Assembly (NCBI GenBank): GCA_021776245.1
Contig: JAJFGF010000038.1
Coordinates: 1 to 55,658, forward strand
DNA from: Hyphococcus sp.
GTDB taxonomy: Bacteria > Pseudomonadota > Alphaproteobacteria > Caulobacterales > Parvularculaceae
Length of the DNA stretch: 55,658 bases
Direction of reading: 5' to 3'
In this document: piece after piece, positions 25,372 through 33,113 of the stretch
How the letters are laid out: every line of letters begins with the position of its first letter
Numbering within the stretch: position 1 is the first letter of the stretch
Program-made: the position numbers and the translations under genes
The notes under the pieces: model-generated
Told to the model about the DNA's origin: nothing
Databases searched by the model: none
What the model saw: only the letters and a program-made list of their open reading frames with translations

Positions 25372-26579
25372 CTTTCGTCACTCATCTTGAATGTTCATAC
25401 ACAGGAAAACGCTATGAAGCAGGCCGCGTGCACAATCTGTCCGAGGCGGGCAAGCCGCTTTTGGTGCGCTATGATCTCGAAGCCCTCGCGAAAAGCGTCA
25501 GCAAAGATGCGCTGGCGAACCGCACAGGCGGTTTTTGGCGCTATCACGAATTCCTGCCGGTTGAGCGCCAAGAAAATCGTATCTCCCTCGGCGAAGTTGT
25601 GACGCCGCTGATCCGGTTGCCGCGTACGGAAGAAAGGCTCGGACATGCCGGCGAATTGATTGTCAAGGACGAGGGGCGCCTGCCGACCGGATCGTTCAAG
25701 GCGCGCGGGCTCGCCCTTGCGGTCTCCATGGCGAAAGAGCTGGGGATTTCCCATCTCGCGATGCCGACTGCGGGCAATGCGGGCGCGGCGATGGCGGCCT
25801 ACGCTACGGCGGCGGGGATCAAATCGACGATCTTTTGCCCGGAAGACACGCAAACCGTCAATGTCGAGGAAACCGCGCTGCAGGGCGGCGATGTTTATCG
25901 CGTCAACGGCCTTATCAATGATTGCGGCAAGATCGTTGGCGACGGCAAAGGTGAAACAGGCTGGTTCGATCTTTCGACCCTGAAAGAGCCTTATCGTATT
26001 GAAGGCAAGAAAACGATGGGAATTGAACTGGTTGAACAGCTCGGCTGGGAGGTTCCAGACGCAATCTTTTACCCGACCGGCGGCGGCACCGGCCTCATTG
26101 GCATGTGGAAAGCGTTTGATGAACTTGAAGCGATCGGCTGGATCGGTTCGAAACGCCCGAAAATGATTGCCGTGCAGGCGGCGGGCTGCGCGCCCATCGT
26201 TAAAGCCTGGGAAGAGGGCGAAGAACATGCGCCCCTGTGGGAGAACGCCTTTACCGCAGCGTCGGGCCTTCGCGTGCCGATTGCCGTCGGCGATTTTTTG
26301 ATCATCCGCGCAGTGCGTGCGTCCGAAGGTTTTGCCGTCGCCATTGAAGAAGAGGAAATCTTCAAAGCGCGCGACGCCGTCGCCCGCGAAGAAGGCGTTT
26401 TGCTTTGTCCGGAAGGCGCTGCGACTTATGCCGCCTACGAACAATTGCTCGGCGACGGGCGAATCGCCAAATCGGACCGCGTTGTTTTGTTCAATTGCGC
26501 TACGGGGCTAAAATATCCGATGCCGCCGGCGACACAATTTATTGACCGTACAAAGGCGATTGATTACGGGCGTTTCTGA
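25368..26579 (+). CDS. thrC: Threonine synthase
   Basis: A 403-residue pyridoxal-phosphate enzyme that turns O-phosphohomoserine into threonine in the cytoplasm. The PLP lysine is Lys111 in the motif TGSFKARG. The phosphate-binding glycine loop is PTGGGTGLIG, and the family N-terminus reads LECSYTGKRYEAGRVHNLS. The start is a TTG that overlaps the preceding TPR stop; it is chosen because the family N-terminus begins there and no ATG fits. It resembles the long-clade threonine synthases with the Cys-containing N-terminal strand. A related PLP lyase is less likely. Confidence 0.9.
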   Translation: MTFVTHLECSYTGKRYEAGRVHNLSEAGKPLLVRYDLEALAKSVSKDALANRTGGFWRYHEFLPVERQENRISLGEVVTPLIRLPRTEERLGHAGELIVKDEGRLPTGSFKARGLALAVSMAKELGISHLAMPTAGNAGAAMAAYATAAGIKSTIFCPEDTQTVNVEETALQGGDVYRVNGLINDCGKIVGDGKGETGWFDLSTLKEPYRIEGKKTMGIELVEQLGWEVPDAIFYPTGGGTGLIGMWKAFDELEAIGWIGSKRPKMIAVQAAGCAPIVKAWEEGEEHAPLWENAFTAASGLRVPIAVGDFLIIRAVRASEGFAVAIEEEEIFKARDAVAREEGVLLCPEGAATYAAYEQLLGDGRIAKSDRVVLFNCATGLKYPMPPATQFIDRTKAIDYGRF

Positions 26580-26749
26580 CAGGACCCCGTAGAATACGTA
26601 AAGCGAAGCGCAATGCACCGGAATATTGCTGCATAATTTCCGCAACACCGCATTTCCCCCGGCGCGTCGCACGTTGCGCGCCGTGATATTGTTACGCCTC
26701 GAATTTGCCCCGCTTTGATGCTATGCTGGCGCCGAGACGGGACGGGGAC

Positions 26750-27259
26750 ATGAAGCAAACATTACTTGGCGCGCTTGCCTTTTTGGCGGGGTGCGCAACG
26801 CCGTATCATGGCGGCATGCTGGGCAAGGGCGCGAACGCCAAATGGGTGTCCGGCGACGTGCTTGTCGTCACTGCAAGCGGCAACGCCTATACCAGCAAAG
26901 ACAGCGTCGCCGAATATTGCGCCTTAAAAGCCGCGGAAGAAACGATCAACGCGGGCTATCGCTATATGGTCGTCGCCAAAACCGTCAACATATCGCAAAA
27001 CACAACCCATTATATCCGTGATCATGCGCATACAAATATTAGCGCGCTGAGCTATGGGGAGCGTCTTTCCGACGCCCATGAAAGCGATGCGCCATTTGGC
27101 GAAGCTATTTTGATTCAAAAACCCGGGCAGCGCGTGACCTATCGGCTGTATAAAGAGCCGCCAGAGGGCATTGCGCCGGACCAGATAGAAGACGCTTATG
27201 TGATCTACAATGCATTGGGCGCAAAGCATCTTAAAGAATTCGCGCCAGTCACCTATTGA
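26750..27259 (+). CDS. CC0125/CC1285-type lipoprotein
   Basis: The start at MKQTLLGALAFLAGC gives a very short signal with lipobox FLAGC (lipid on Cys15). The 169-residue product contains the segment VVTASGNAYTSKDSVAEYC and LKAAEETINAGYRYMVV, which matches the Caulobacter-type CC0125/CC1285 lipoprotein family, where every gene product enters the envelope and a conserved Y/F-rich beta domain follows. The later part (PFGEAILIQKPGQRVTY) is also family-like. The function is unknown. It opens a run of same-strand small membrane genes ending with an acyltransferase. Confidence 0.75.
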   Translation: MKQTLLGALAFLAGCATPYHGGMLGKGANAKWVSGDVLVVTASGNAYTSKDSVAEYCALKAAEETINAGYRYMVVAKTVNISQNTTHYIRDHAHTNISALSYGERLSDAHESDAPFGEAILIQKPGQRVTYRLYKEPPEGIAPDQIEDAYVIYNALGAKHLKEFAPVTY

Positions 27260-27322
27260 CGGCATATTCATGGCTTCACGAAAAACCTTTCCCGGAACCC
27301 AAAATCAGGGCAAGGTCAGCCC

Positions 27323-27691
27323 ATGAAAATTCTTGCCTTTATTGCGGTCCTTGTGGTCGCCGTGCTGCATTTCGGGTTTTTGATGCTGGAAATGTTTTAC
27401 TGGGACCACGAAGTCGGGCGAGGCGTATTTTCCATGACGCCGGAATTTTCGGCGCAAACGGCCGTCCTTGCCGCCAATCAGGGACTATATAACGGCTTTC
27501 TCGGCGCCGGTCTTGTCTGGGGACTGGTCGCGAACAAGCGCGACGTGGTCTTCCTGTTTCTGATCTTTGTTATTGTCGCCGGTGCGTTTGGCGCAGCGAC
27601 CGCGAAGCCAAGCATCTTTTTCACCCAAAGCCTGCCCGCGATAATCGCCTTTATCCTGACCATGTTCACGCGCCCGGAGAAATCCATATGA
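27323..27691 (+). CDS. DUF1304 family membrane protein
   Basis: A 122-residue four-helix inner-membrane protein. The first helix ends LHFGFLMLEMFYWDHEVGR, followed by NQGLYNGFLGAGLVWGL, both characteristic of DUF1304. The function of this family is not known. The stop overlaps the start of a 27-codon gene by 3 bases (ATGA arrangement), so it belongs to a compact operon with the next three genes. Confidence 0.87.
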   Translation: MKILAFIAVLVVAVLHFGFLMLEMFYWDHEVGRGVFSMTPEFSAQTAVLAANQGLYNGFLGAGLVWGLVANKRDVVFLFLIFVIVAGAFGAATAKPSIFFTQSLPAIIAFILTMFTRPEKSI

Positions 27692-27771
27692 CGTCAAAAC
27701 ACTGGCTGATGCTGGCCTTCTTTATTATTCTGGCGATTGTCGGCACGATTTTTATCGTCGCTTATACGTAA
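27688..27771 (+). CDS. 27-residue single-helix membrane peptide
   Basis: A very short gene that overlaps the DUF1304 stop (ATGA) and encodes MTSKHWLMLAFFIILAIVG followed by TIFIVAYT. It is almost all one transmembrane helix with a short polar start. The overlap, and the placement inside a tight same-strand operon, support translation rather than chance. Function unknown; a small-membrane-subunit role is inferred. Confidence 0.6.
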   Translation: MTSKHWLMLAFFIILAIVGTIFIVAYT

Positions 27772-27817
27772 CTTTTGTAAAAGCCGTTCTCCGTTCCATG
27801 CGCCAGGAAATTCATGC

Positions 27818-28399
27818 ATGAACTCACGCCGCTGGATAATGTTGTCGGTCCTCGCTGTGCTGCTGATTGGCGGCGTTGTGCTGATCGCCGCGCAAAACGA
27901 TTACGAATACCGGTTTACCGAGCCGCAGCTTCAGGAAAAGCTTGGCGCCCGCCTGCCGCTCACCAGAACCTATCTGTTCATCTTTGACGTGACGCTGGAC
28001 GGCCCGCGGGTTGATCTCGTTGAAGGCAGTGATCGCGTCGCCGCCGGGATCGATATCATCCTGAACATCAAGCTTGGCGACAGCGGCGTACCTTTGGCGG
28101 GCGCTGTCGATATCTCCGGCGCGATTGATTACCAGCCGGAAACCGGCGAATTTTTCCTGACCGATCCGGTCATCGAAGCCCTTCGCATCCAGGGCGTGCC
28201 GGAACGCTATGCGGATCAAAGCCGCAGCGTCATCGAAAGCGCGCTTGCGGAATATTACAAGACCAGGCCGATCTGGTCGCTGGAAGGAACCGATGCTGCA
28301 AAAATGGCGGGGCGGCTTCTCCTCAAAGATGTGACGGTCGAAGATGAAGAGCTGGTCGTCACGTTGGGGCTCAATAAAAACAAATCGCGCAAAATCTGA
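27818..28399 (+). CDS. DUF1439 (YceB-like) membrane-anchored protein
   Basis: A 193-residue protein with an N-terminal membrane anchor or uncleaved signal (MNSRRWIMLSVLAVLLIGG) and a soluble periplasmic domain of DUF1439 type, as in YceB. The opening RFTEPQLQEKLGARLPLT and the central IDIILNIKLGDSGVPLAGAV are typical of that lipid-binding TULIP-like fold, although the lipobox Cys of YceB is absent here. The stop overlaps the acyltransferase start (TGATG), so the pair is co-translated. A role in lipid handling fits both neighbours. Confidence 0.8.
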   Translation: MNSRRWIMLSVLAVLLIGGVVLIAAQNDYEYRFTEPQLQEKLGARLPLTRTYLFIFDVTLDGPRVDLVEGSDRVAAGIDIILNIKLGDSGVPLAGAVDISGAIDYQPETGEFFLTDPVIEALRIQGVPERYADQSRSVIESALAEYYKTRPIWSLEGTDAAKMAGRLLLKDVTVEDEELVVTLGLNKNKSRKI

Positions 28400-28980
28400 T
28401 GGGGCGACTTTTCCGCCTCTTCGGCAAAGCGCTGTTTGAACTCTTCCGGGCAATTGGCCTTTTATTTTACCGGCTTGCGGGCTGGAAGGTTGAGGGTTCG
28501 CTGCCGCCGGTCAAAAAATTCGTTGTCATCGCCGCGCCGCATACGTCGAACTGGGATTTGCCGTTTATGCTCGGCGTTGCGCTGTTTTTCAGAGTGCGCC
28601 TTCGATGGATGGGAAAAGACAGTTTGTTCAATCCGCCCTTTGGCTGGCTTATGAAAGTCCTCGGCGGCATCCCGATCGACAGGTCAAAAGCCAATGACGT
28701 CGTTTCGCAAATGGTTGATATCTACAAACTTGCCGACACGCTGGCGGTCGCCATCCCGCCCGAAGGCACGCGCGCCAAAGTGCGTTACTGGAAAACCGGA
28801 TTTTATAATATCGCCCATGGCGCCCGCGTTCCCATCGCCCTTGGGTTTCTTGACTATAAGCGCAAGGTCGGCGGCATCGGCATGACGCTATATACGACCG
28901 GCGACTATGACGCTGATCTCAAAGTCATCAAGCAATTCTATGATGGCGTGACCGGAAAGTTTCCAAAAGACGCCGGATGA
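28399..28980 (+). CDS. Lysophospholipid acyltransferase family protein (PlsC-like)
   Basis: A 193-residue acyltransferase. The catalytic HX4D motif is His48-TSNW-Asp53, and the second block PPEGTRAKVRYWKTGFY holds the substrate-phosphate-binding Gly and Arg. The family transfers acyl groups from acyl-ACP or CoA to lysophospholipids at the cytoplasmic face of the inner membrane; the true substrate is unknown. It is short for 1-acylglycerol-phosphate acyltransferases and resembles the stand-alone short group. The last 40 codons (28851-28965) are repeated at 32395-32509 with only 4 differences in 115 bases, a striking duplication. Confidence 0.9.
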   Translation: MGRLFRLFGKALFELFRAIGLLFYRLAGWKVEGSLPPVKKFVVIAAPHTSNWDLPFMLGVALFFRVRLRWMGKDSLFNPPFGWLMKVLGGIPIDRSKANDVVSQMVDIYKLADTLAVAIPPEGTRAKVRYWKTGFYNIAHGARVPIALGFLDYKRKVGGIGMTLYTTGDYDADLKVIKQFYDGVTGKFPKDAG

Positions 28981-28996
28981 TTTGGCGCCACATCTC

Positions 28997-29034
28997 ACAC
29001 AATCCAGTTGTGTCTCAAAATACAAAAATCTCAT
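28997..29034. promoter_or_regulatory. Inverted repeat and GTCTCA box upstream of the AraC gene
   Basis: A perfect inverted repeat acacaa-tccag-ttgtgt lies at 28997-29013, immediately followed by gtctcaaaatacaaaaatct from 29012. The first 16 bases of that run match 13 of 16 with the gtctcaataaccaaaa site before the S41 gene at 30451. Both flank the AraC/membrane-sensor gene, so a shared operator for that regulator is possible. No T run makes the repeat a terminator. Confidence 0.35.
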
Positions 29035-29274
29035 CGTGAAGAGCGCGTCAAATGGCGCAGCCCCATTTGGCGAGCGTCGCGAAGGATCGGGTGTTTCTTG
29101 ATCTATCGAATACTCAATATGCTTTGGCTGCGAGCGCAGCCTGTTCGCCTTATCGCGCCCTGCGGCAAAAAAAGAAGGCCAACCGTCGCGTGAGCAGGGG
29201 GCGGGCGCTTGCCGGCAGGTTTTGGGCAACGCTATAAAGATGTCAGTCGAAAATTCTGGCGTGGACAGGCTGCG

Positions 29275-30345
29275 GTGAGTGAACAGGTTCTAATCGTAAT
29301 ATTCAGCGCCGGCGTCATGCAGGGAATTTTCCTGATCGCTGCGTTGGCGTCTCTTCCCGTGCGCAATTCAAAGGCGAAATGGCGGTTAGTGGCGCTGGTT
29401 GCAGTTTTTACCGTCATGGTGCTGGAAGAATTGGTGGAGCGCACCGGGCCGCGTTCCCCCCTGAGCCTTGGATTGGCAATTGAATTCGCCCTGGCGCCGC
29501 TGATCTATCTTTTCATTTGCGCATTCAAAGCCGAAGACCACGCAGCAGCGAAAAAACCCTGGCTGCATTTTATTCCGTTTTCCGGCGCCGCGATTTTGCT
29601 GATTGCGCTGACCCTTAGCGGCGTATTGCCAAAAGCGTTGGCGACTGAGGGTGGCGTAAGTTTGCTTGTCATAAGCTGGGCGTCCGTAAAAGCGCTTTTC
29701 TTTTCTGTTTATGCTGTGTTCATTGTTCGCGTGTTGCGCGCACCAGCCCCGCGCGAACGCATCCGCATTGTCTCTCAATGGATTGAGCGTTGGTTTTATG
29801 TCATCTGCGGTCTTATCGCTGTGATCTATGTTAACTTTTATCTTTTTGCCGCTGGCGCGCCGCGAATTCCGGATTCCGATATTCTCAGCGGCGTCGTCCT
29901 TGCGGTCGCAAACTATTCGCTCGCCTATTTTGCTTTGATCAACCGGGATGTGCTTGACTGGAAAAAGGCGCAGACGCTGCACCTTCCTGAAAACCAGCAA
30001 ATGCTTGGAAAGGCGCGCGCCTATCTGGCGCATTCGGAGGCTTTTCGTGATCCGGAATTCAACCTCGGCGCGCTTTCGCGGTCACTTCTGGTTTCCGAAT
30101 CAGCCTTGAGCAAGGTCATGCGCGACGCTTCGATCGGCGGCGGCGGCGCCTTCATCAATCGCTTTCGTTTGGACGCGTTTAAAGCGTCGCTCGAAAAACC
30201 TGAAAACCGAACGAAGTCGATGCTCGATCTGGCGCTGGAAGCCGGGTTCAACAGCAAAGCCACGTTCTATCGGATATTTAAAAATCAGGAAGGCGTGTCG
30301 CCAACGGTCTATCAGGAGAAGATCAACGACCGTAAAGAAAGCTGA
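29275..30345 (+). CDS. AraC-family regulator with N-terminal membrane sensor domain
   Basis: I choose the GTG that gives SEQVLIVIFSAGVMQGIF; 22 extra upstream codons are in frame. The 356-residue product has seven hydrophobic segments over about 1-225, then a linker and an AraC-type double helix-turn-helix at about 250-350 (LLVSESALSKVMRDASIG and LDLALEAGFNSKATFYRIFK). Such proteins are inner-membrane one-component regulators that sense a membrane or lipid signal. It lies between the acyltransferase and the S41 peptidase, which may be its target; the two possible operators are at 28997 and 30451. Confidence 0.9.
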   Translation: MSEQVLIVIFSAGVMQGIFLIAALASLPVRNSKAKWRLVALVAVFTVMVLEELVERTGPRSPLSLGLAIEFALAPLIYLFICAFKAEDHAAAKKPWLHFIPFSGAAILLIALTLSGVLPKALATEGGVSLLVISWASVKALFFSVYAVFIVRVLRAPAPRERIRIVSQWIERWFYVICGLIAVIYVNFYLFAAGAPRIPDSDILSGVVLAVANYSLAYFALINRDVLDWKKAQTLHLPENQQMLGKARAYLAHSEAFRDPEFNLGALSRSLLVSESALSKVMRDASIGGGGAFINRFRLDAFKASLEKPENRTKSMLDLALEAGFNSKATFYRIFKNQEGVSPTVYQEKINDRKES

Positions 30346-30450
30346 CGCGAGGATCAGCAGTTTACACCGATGCACTTTTCACTGGCGCACCTGTTACTGA
30401 TGCATTGAGGCAACGTTTTCATTTCTTGGCTGGATGCGTCGAGAAATCTT

Positions 30451-30472
30451 GTCTCAATAACCAAAATGAGAC
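30451..30472. promoter_or_regulatory. GTCTCA-N10-TGAGAC inverted repeat upstream of S41 gene
   Basis: A perfect 6-bp-arm inverted repeat, gtctcaataa ccaaaatgagac, 154 bases before the S41 start. The left half resembles the site at 29012. It looks like a dimer operator and might bind the AraC-type regulator encoded upstream; it is also possible that it is a chance repeat. Confidence 0.4.
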
Positions 30473-30625
30473 GACATCCCTGATGAAATAGGCTCTCTGG
30501 CAGGACAGGGCTCACCGGTCTCGGTGGGAGATTCCTCAAAGTTCCATTCTGGCCGGCCTTTTTTGGGCGCCTGAAATCCCTCTCAGGCTGCTTTTGGCGG
30601 CGCGCACTATAAACGGAGAACATTT

Positions 30626-32317
30626 ATGCGGTGCAGTATTTGTCTTGTTGTTTTGTTTCTGGCGAGCTCTCTGTCGGCCGTCGCTTCTCCTGAAAAAGAG
30701 AGCGCGGCGGTGGATCTCATCCGAAGTGAGGAATGGACGAAGGCCGCCCGCGCCTTTGCCGAAATTACCGAAGAAAACCCCTATAAGGGAGAAAATTTCT
30801 ATTATCTCGGCAGGGCGCTGCAAAATCTTGATCGCTGCAAAGAGGCGCTGCCCGCTTATGAAACAAGCATCGCTCTTGGCATGAATGGACGTCGCGGCGG
30901 CATGCAGGCCGCTCATGTTTCTGCCGCTGCTTGCGCTTCTATAATCGGCAATGGCGCGCGCGCCTATGCTCATTTCCAGCACGCCTGGAAAAATTGGGGG
31001 CTCAGAGATTTCTCCCAGGTCGAAACCGAAGCGGCGTTTGCGGCGCTTCGCGCCTTTCCTGCGTTTCAGGAGCTTTCCGGCCTCGCGCGTCCGATCGCGC
31101 GCGATGATTTGACGGCAAAAGCCAGGGCGGATCTCAACTATTTCGTTCGACTTGTGCGCGAAACCCATCCCGAGCCGTTTCATGCGATCACTGAAGAGGA
31201 CTGGATGAAACGTGTCCGGCAATTTCGCAACTCACTTCGCCGTCGGGGACCATTTGAAATCGTCGCGGGATTTATGGAATTGGCGTCTTTGATTGGCGAT
31301 GGCCATACGGCTGTTTACCCGCCCAATGAAGGACCTGCGGCTTTCTCGCTGCTGCCGATCTGGCCCATGTGGCTGGAAGGCAGCTGGTATGTTGTGGCCG
31401 CGGATCCGCAATATAAAACAATGGTCGGCGGCGAACTGGTGCGCGCCGGGTCCATGGCGTTCGATGATGTTGTCGAAGACGCCAGTAAAATGCTTGCGGT
31501 CGATAATGAGTTCACCAAACTATGGCTGGCGCAGATCCCGTTACAGTTCGCGAATGTCTATGAAATTATTGGCGCAACGAATTCGCCGGAAAATGTTGAT
31601 TTTCTCTTGGAGTTTCCAGACGGAGAGCGCAAATCAATCTCGGTCGTCGTGCAGCCTATTCGATATGATCCTTCTGCGCATTTCGCACCGGAACATTGGG
31701 CGACGATATTCGATAGCGCGGCGGCTCCGGAATATCTCGTCAACGCCAACAAGACATTTCATGTGGCGCCTGTTGACGATCAAAATGCCGTTTATGCGCA
31801 GATGAACAATGTCTTCAACACCGAAGAGATGTCGATCGCACAGTTCGGCAAGGATGTCCGCGCGGCGCTGTCAAAAAATAATGCAAGAAATCTGATCCTC
31901 GATCTGCGCCTTAATAATGGCGGCAATGGAGATTTTCGTTGGGACCTTTTGCATGAACTTTCGGCATATACGCCGTTAAGAGAGGGCGGCGAGATAATCG
32001 TTTTAACCGGTCCGCGCACCTATTCCGCCGCCATCATGCTTGCTGGCGATCTGCAATCAAAATTTAATGCGGTGTTTATCGGGCTTCCCTCTGGCGGCCG
32101 TCCCGTAAACTATTCTTCGGAAACGCCTTTCACCCTGCCAAATCTAAAACTTTCCGGTTCAATTTCTCAGCGTCTGCATGTGGACGGATTGAGCGCCAAT
32201 GATCGGCGGCCGTTCATCCGTCCGGATATTGTCGCCTGGCCGTCGGCCGAGGATTTGGCGGCTGGCCGCGACCCGGTGTTGGAAGCAGCGCTGGATTATC
32301 TGGCGCGGAATGATTGA
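30626..32317 (+). CDS. Exported S41-family peptidase with N-terminal TPR-like repeats
   Basis: The 563 residues start with a signal peptide (MRCSICLVVLFLASSLSAVAS). A helical repeat region (about 25-150) contains EEWTKAARAFAEITEENPY and FYYLGRALQNLDRCKEALPA, which fits TPRs. An S41 peptidase-like domain follows (about 170-560). It includes ILDLRLNNGGNGDFRWDL, the usual substrate-binding NG segment, and the nucleophile region GPRTYSAAIMLAGDLQ, where Ser is probably catalytic. The general-base Lys of C-terminal processing proteases is not obvious, so it is closer to the IRBP-like branch. It likely acts in the periplasm. Directly downstream of the AraC sensor. Confidence 0.87.
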   Translation: MRCSICLVVLFLASSLSAVASPEKESAAVDLIRSEEWTKAARAFAEITEENPYKGENFYYLGRALQNLDRCKEALPAYETSIALGMNGRRGGMQAAHVSAAACASIIGNGARAYAHFQHAWKNWGLRDFSQVETEAAFAALRAFPAFQELSGLARPIARDDLTAKARADLNYFVRLVRETHPEPFHAITEEDWMKRVRQFRNSLRRRGPFEIVAGFMELASLIGDGHTAVYPPNEGPAAFSLLPIWPMWLEGSWYVVAADPQYKTMVGGELVRAGSMAFDDVVEDASKMLAVDNEFTKLWLAQIPLQFANVYEIIGATNSPENVDFLLEFPDGERKSISVVVQPIRYDPSAHFAPEHWATIFDSAAAPEYLVNANKTFHVAPVDDQNAVYAQMNNVFNTEEMSIAQFGKDVRAALSKNNARNLILDLRLNNGGNGDFRWDLLHELSAYTPLREGGEIIVLTGPRTYSAAIMLAGDLQSKFNAVFIGLPSGGRPVNYSSETPFTLPNLKLSGSISQRLHVDGLSANDRRPFIRPDIVAWPSAEDLAAGRDPVLEAALDYLARND

Positions 32318-32394
32318 GATCACCCGCGACGATCGCGTCAAAACTTTTTCGCCAATCAGCGCTCGGCGGTTCGCAGGAAAATAAGCCGCCGGGA

Positions 32395-32515
32395 TGACGA
32401 TAAGCGCAAGGTCGGCGGCATCGGCATGACGCTGTATACGACCGGCGTTTATGACGCTGATCTCAAAGTCATCAAGCAATTCTATGATGGCGTGACCGGA
32501 AAGTTTCCAGGTTAG
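32395..32515 (+). pseudogene. Duplicated 3' end of the acyltransferase gene
   Basis: Bases 32395-32509 match 28851-28965 (3' end of the acyltransferase gene) with no gap and about 4 differences in 115. The frame is intact (RKVGGIGMTLYTTG) and then ends at a TAG that is the first bases of a palindrome-family repeat. No start or catalytic part is present: it is an untranslatable tail fragment. The copies are direct repeats 3544 bases apart and bracket the AraC and S41 genes. Confidence 0.9.
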
Positions 32516-32543
32516 ATCATCGGGCGATCAGATGGAATCGATT
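32513..32543 (+). repeat. Degenerate copy of the intergenic palindrome also at 51646
   Basis: tagatcatcgggcga at 32513-32527 is identical to the left arm of the stem-loop at 51646-51684. The centre (tcagatggaatcg against ataaaatgaatcg) is similar, but the right arm is decayed. It supplies the stop codon that ends the acyltransferase relic, so it may have inserted there. Confidence 0.6.
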
Positions 32544-32587
32544 AATAATCCAGAATGCGTGCAGGCATTGACGCAGTACAATCATCG

Positions 32588-33058
32588 TCAGCCGGTAATG
32601 CCAAGCATCAAGCAGGCCGTAACGATCATCATCGGGATCGTCAGAACACCGCCGCCAAACAACAATGCATCGCGCGATTTGATCGAAAAGGCAGCTTTAA
32701 TTGCGGCGAGCCGGTGCGGCGGTGTTTTTGCTTTCAGATGAAAGCGATACCCTCTGCGATTGATGGTTTCGATGTAAACCGGATTTTTGGGATCGTCGCC
32801 AAGTGCTTTGCGCAAATCACGAATGATCTGGTGCATGCCGTCTTGCCACATGACTGGCGCGTCGCCCCAGATTTCGGCGCCGAGGTCATTATGGCTGATG
32901 AGATCGCCAGGCCGCGAAACAAAAACCTTCAAGACGCGCACCGCTTGCGGGCGCAAGGGAATGAGGTCACGCCCTTTGCGGAGTTCGCCGCTCACAAGGT
33001 CGTATGAGAAGTCGCCGAAGCAAAGGCTTTTCGGAGTCTTTTCAGAGATTTTCAGCAT
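32588..33058 (-). CDS. ToxR/CadC-like membrane-anchored winged-helix regulator
   Basis: I start at MLKISEKTPKSLCFGDFSYD; 30 more upstream codons are open but overlap the divergent promoter. The 156-residue protein has an OmpR-type winged helix at about 10-105 (LRPQAVRVLKVFVSRPGDLI, HQIIRDLRKALGDDPKNPVY, INRRGYRF) and one transmembrane helix near the C-terminus (LLFGGGVLTIPMMIVTAC). Almost nothing lies beyond the helix, so unlike CadC it has no periplasmic sensor. It diverges from the seven-helix protein at 33114 with a 55-base gap, which may supply the sensing and be its target. Confidence 0.82.
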   Translation of the reverse strand: MLKISEKTPKSLCFGDFSYDLVSGELRKGRDLIPLRPQAVRVLKVFVSRPGDLISHNDLGAEIWGDAPVMWQDGMHQIIRDLRKALGDDPKNPVYIETINRRGYRFHLKAKTPPHRLAAIKAAFSIKSRDALLFGGGVLTIPMMIVTACLMLGITG

Positions 33059-33113
33059 TCTTTCAGACGTCTTTTCTTTATTCTGGCCGGGCGCCGGGGA
33101 TAATCTCCACCCT

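Noticed and set aside
26660-26683. 7-bp hairpin after thrC as terminator
   Set aside because: The stem (cggcgcg against cgcgccg) has a 10-base loop and no T run.
29037-29194. Plus-strand frame before the AraC gene
   Set aside because: Basic, low in family character, no start context; likely non-coding leader.
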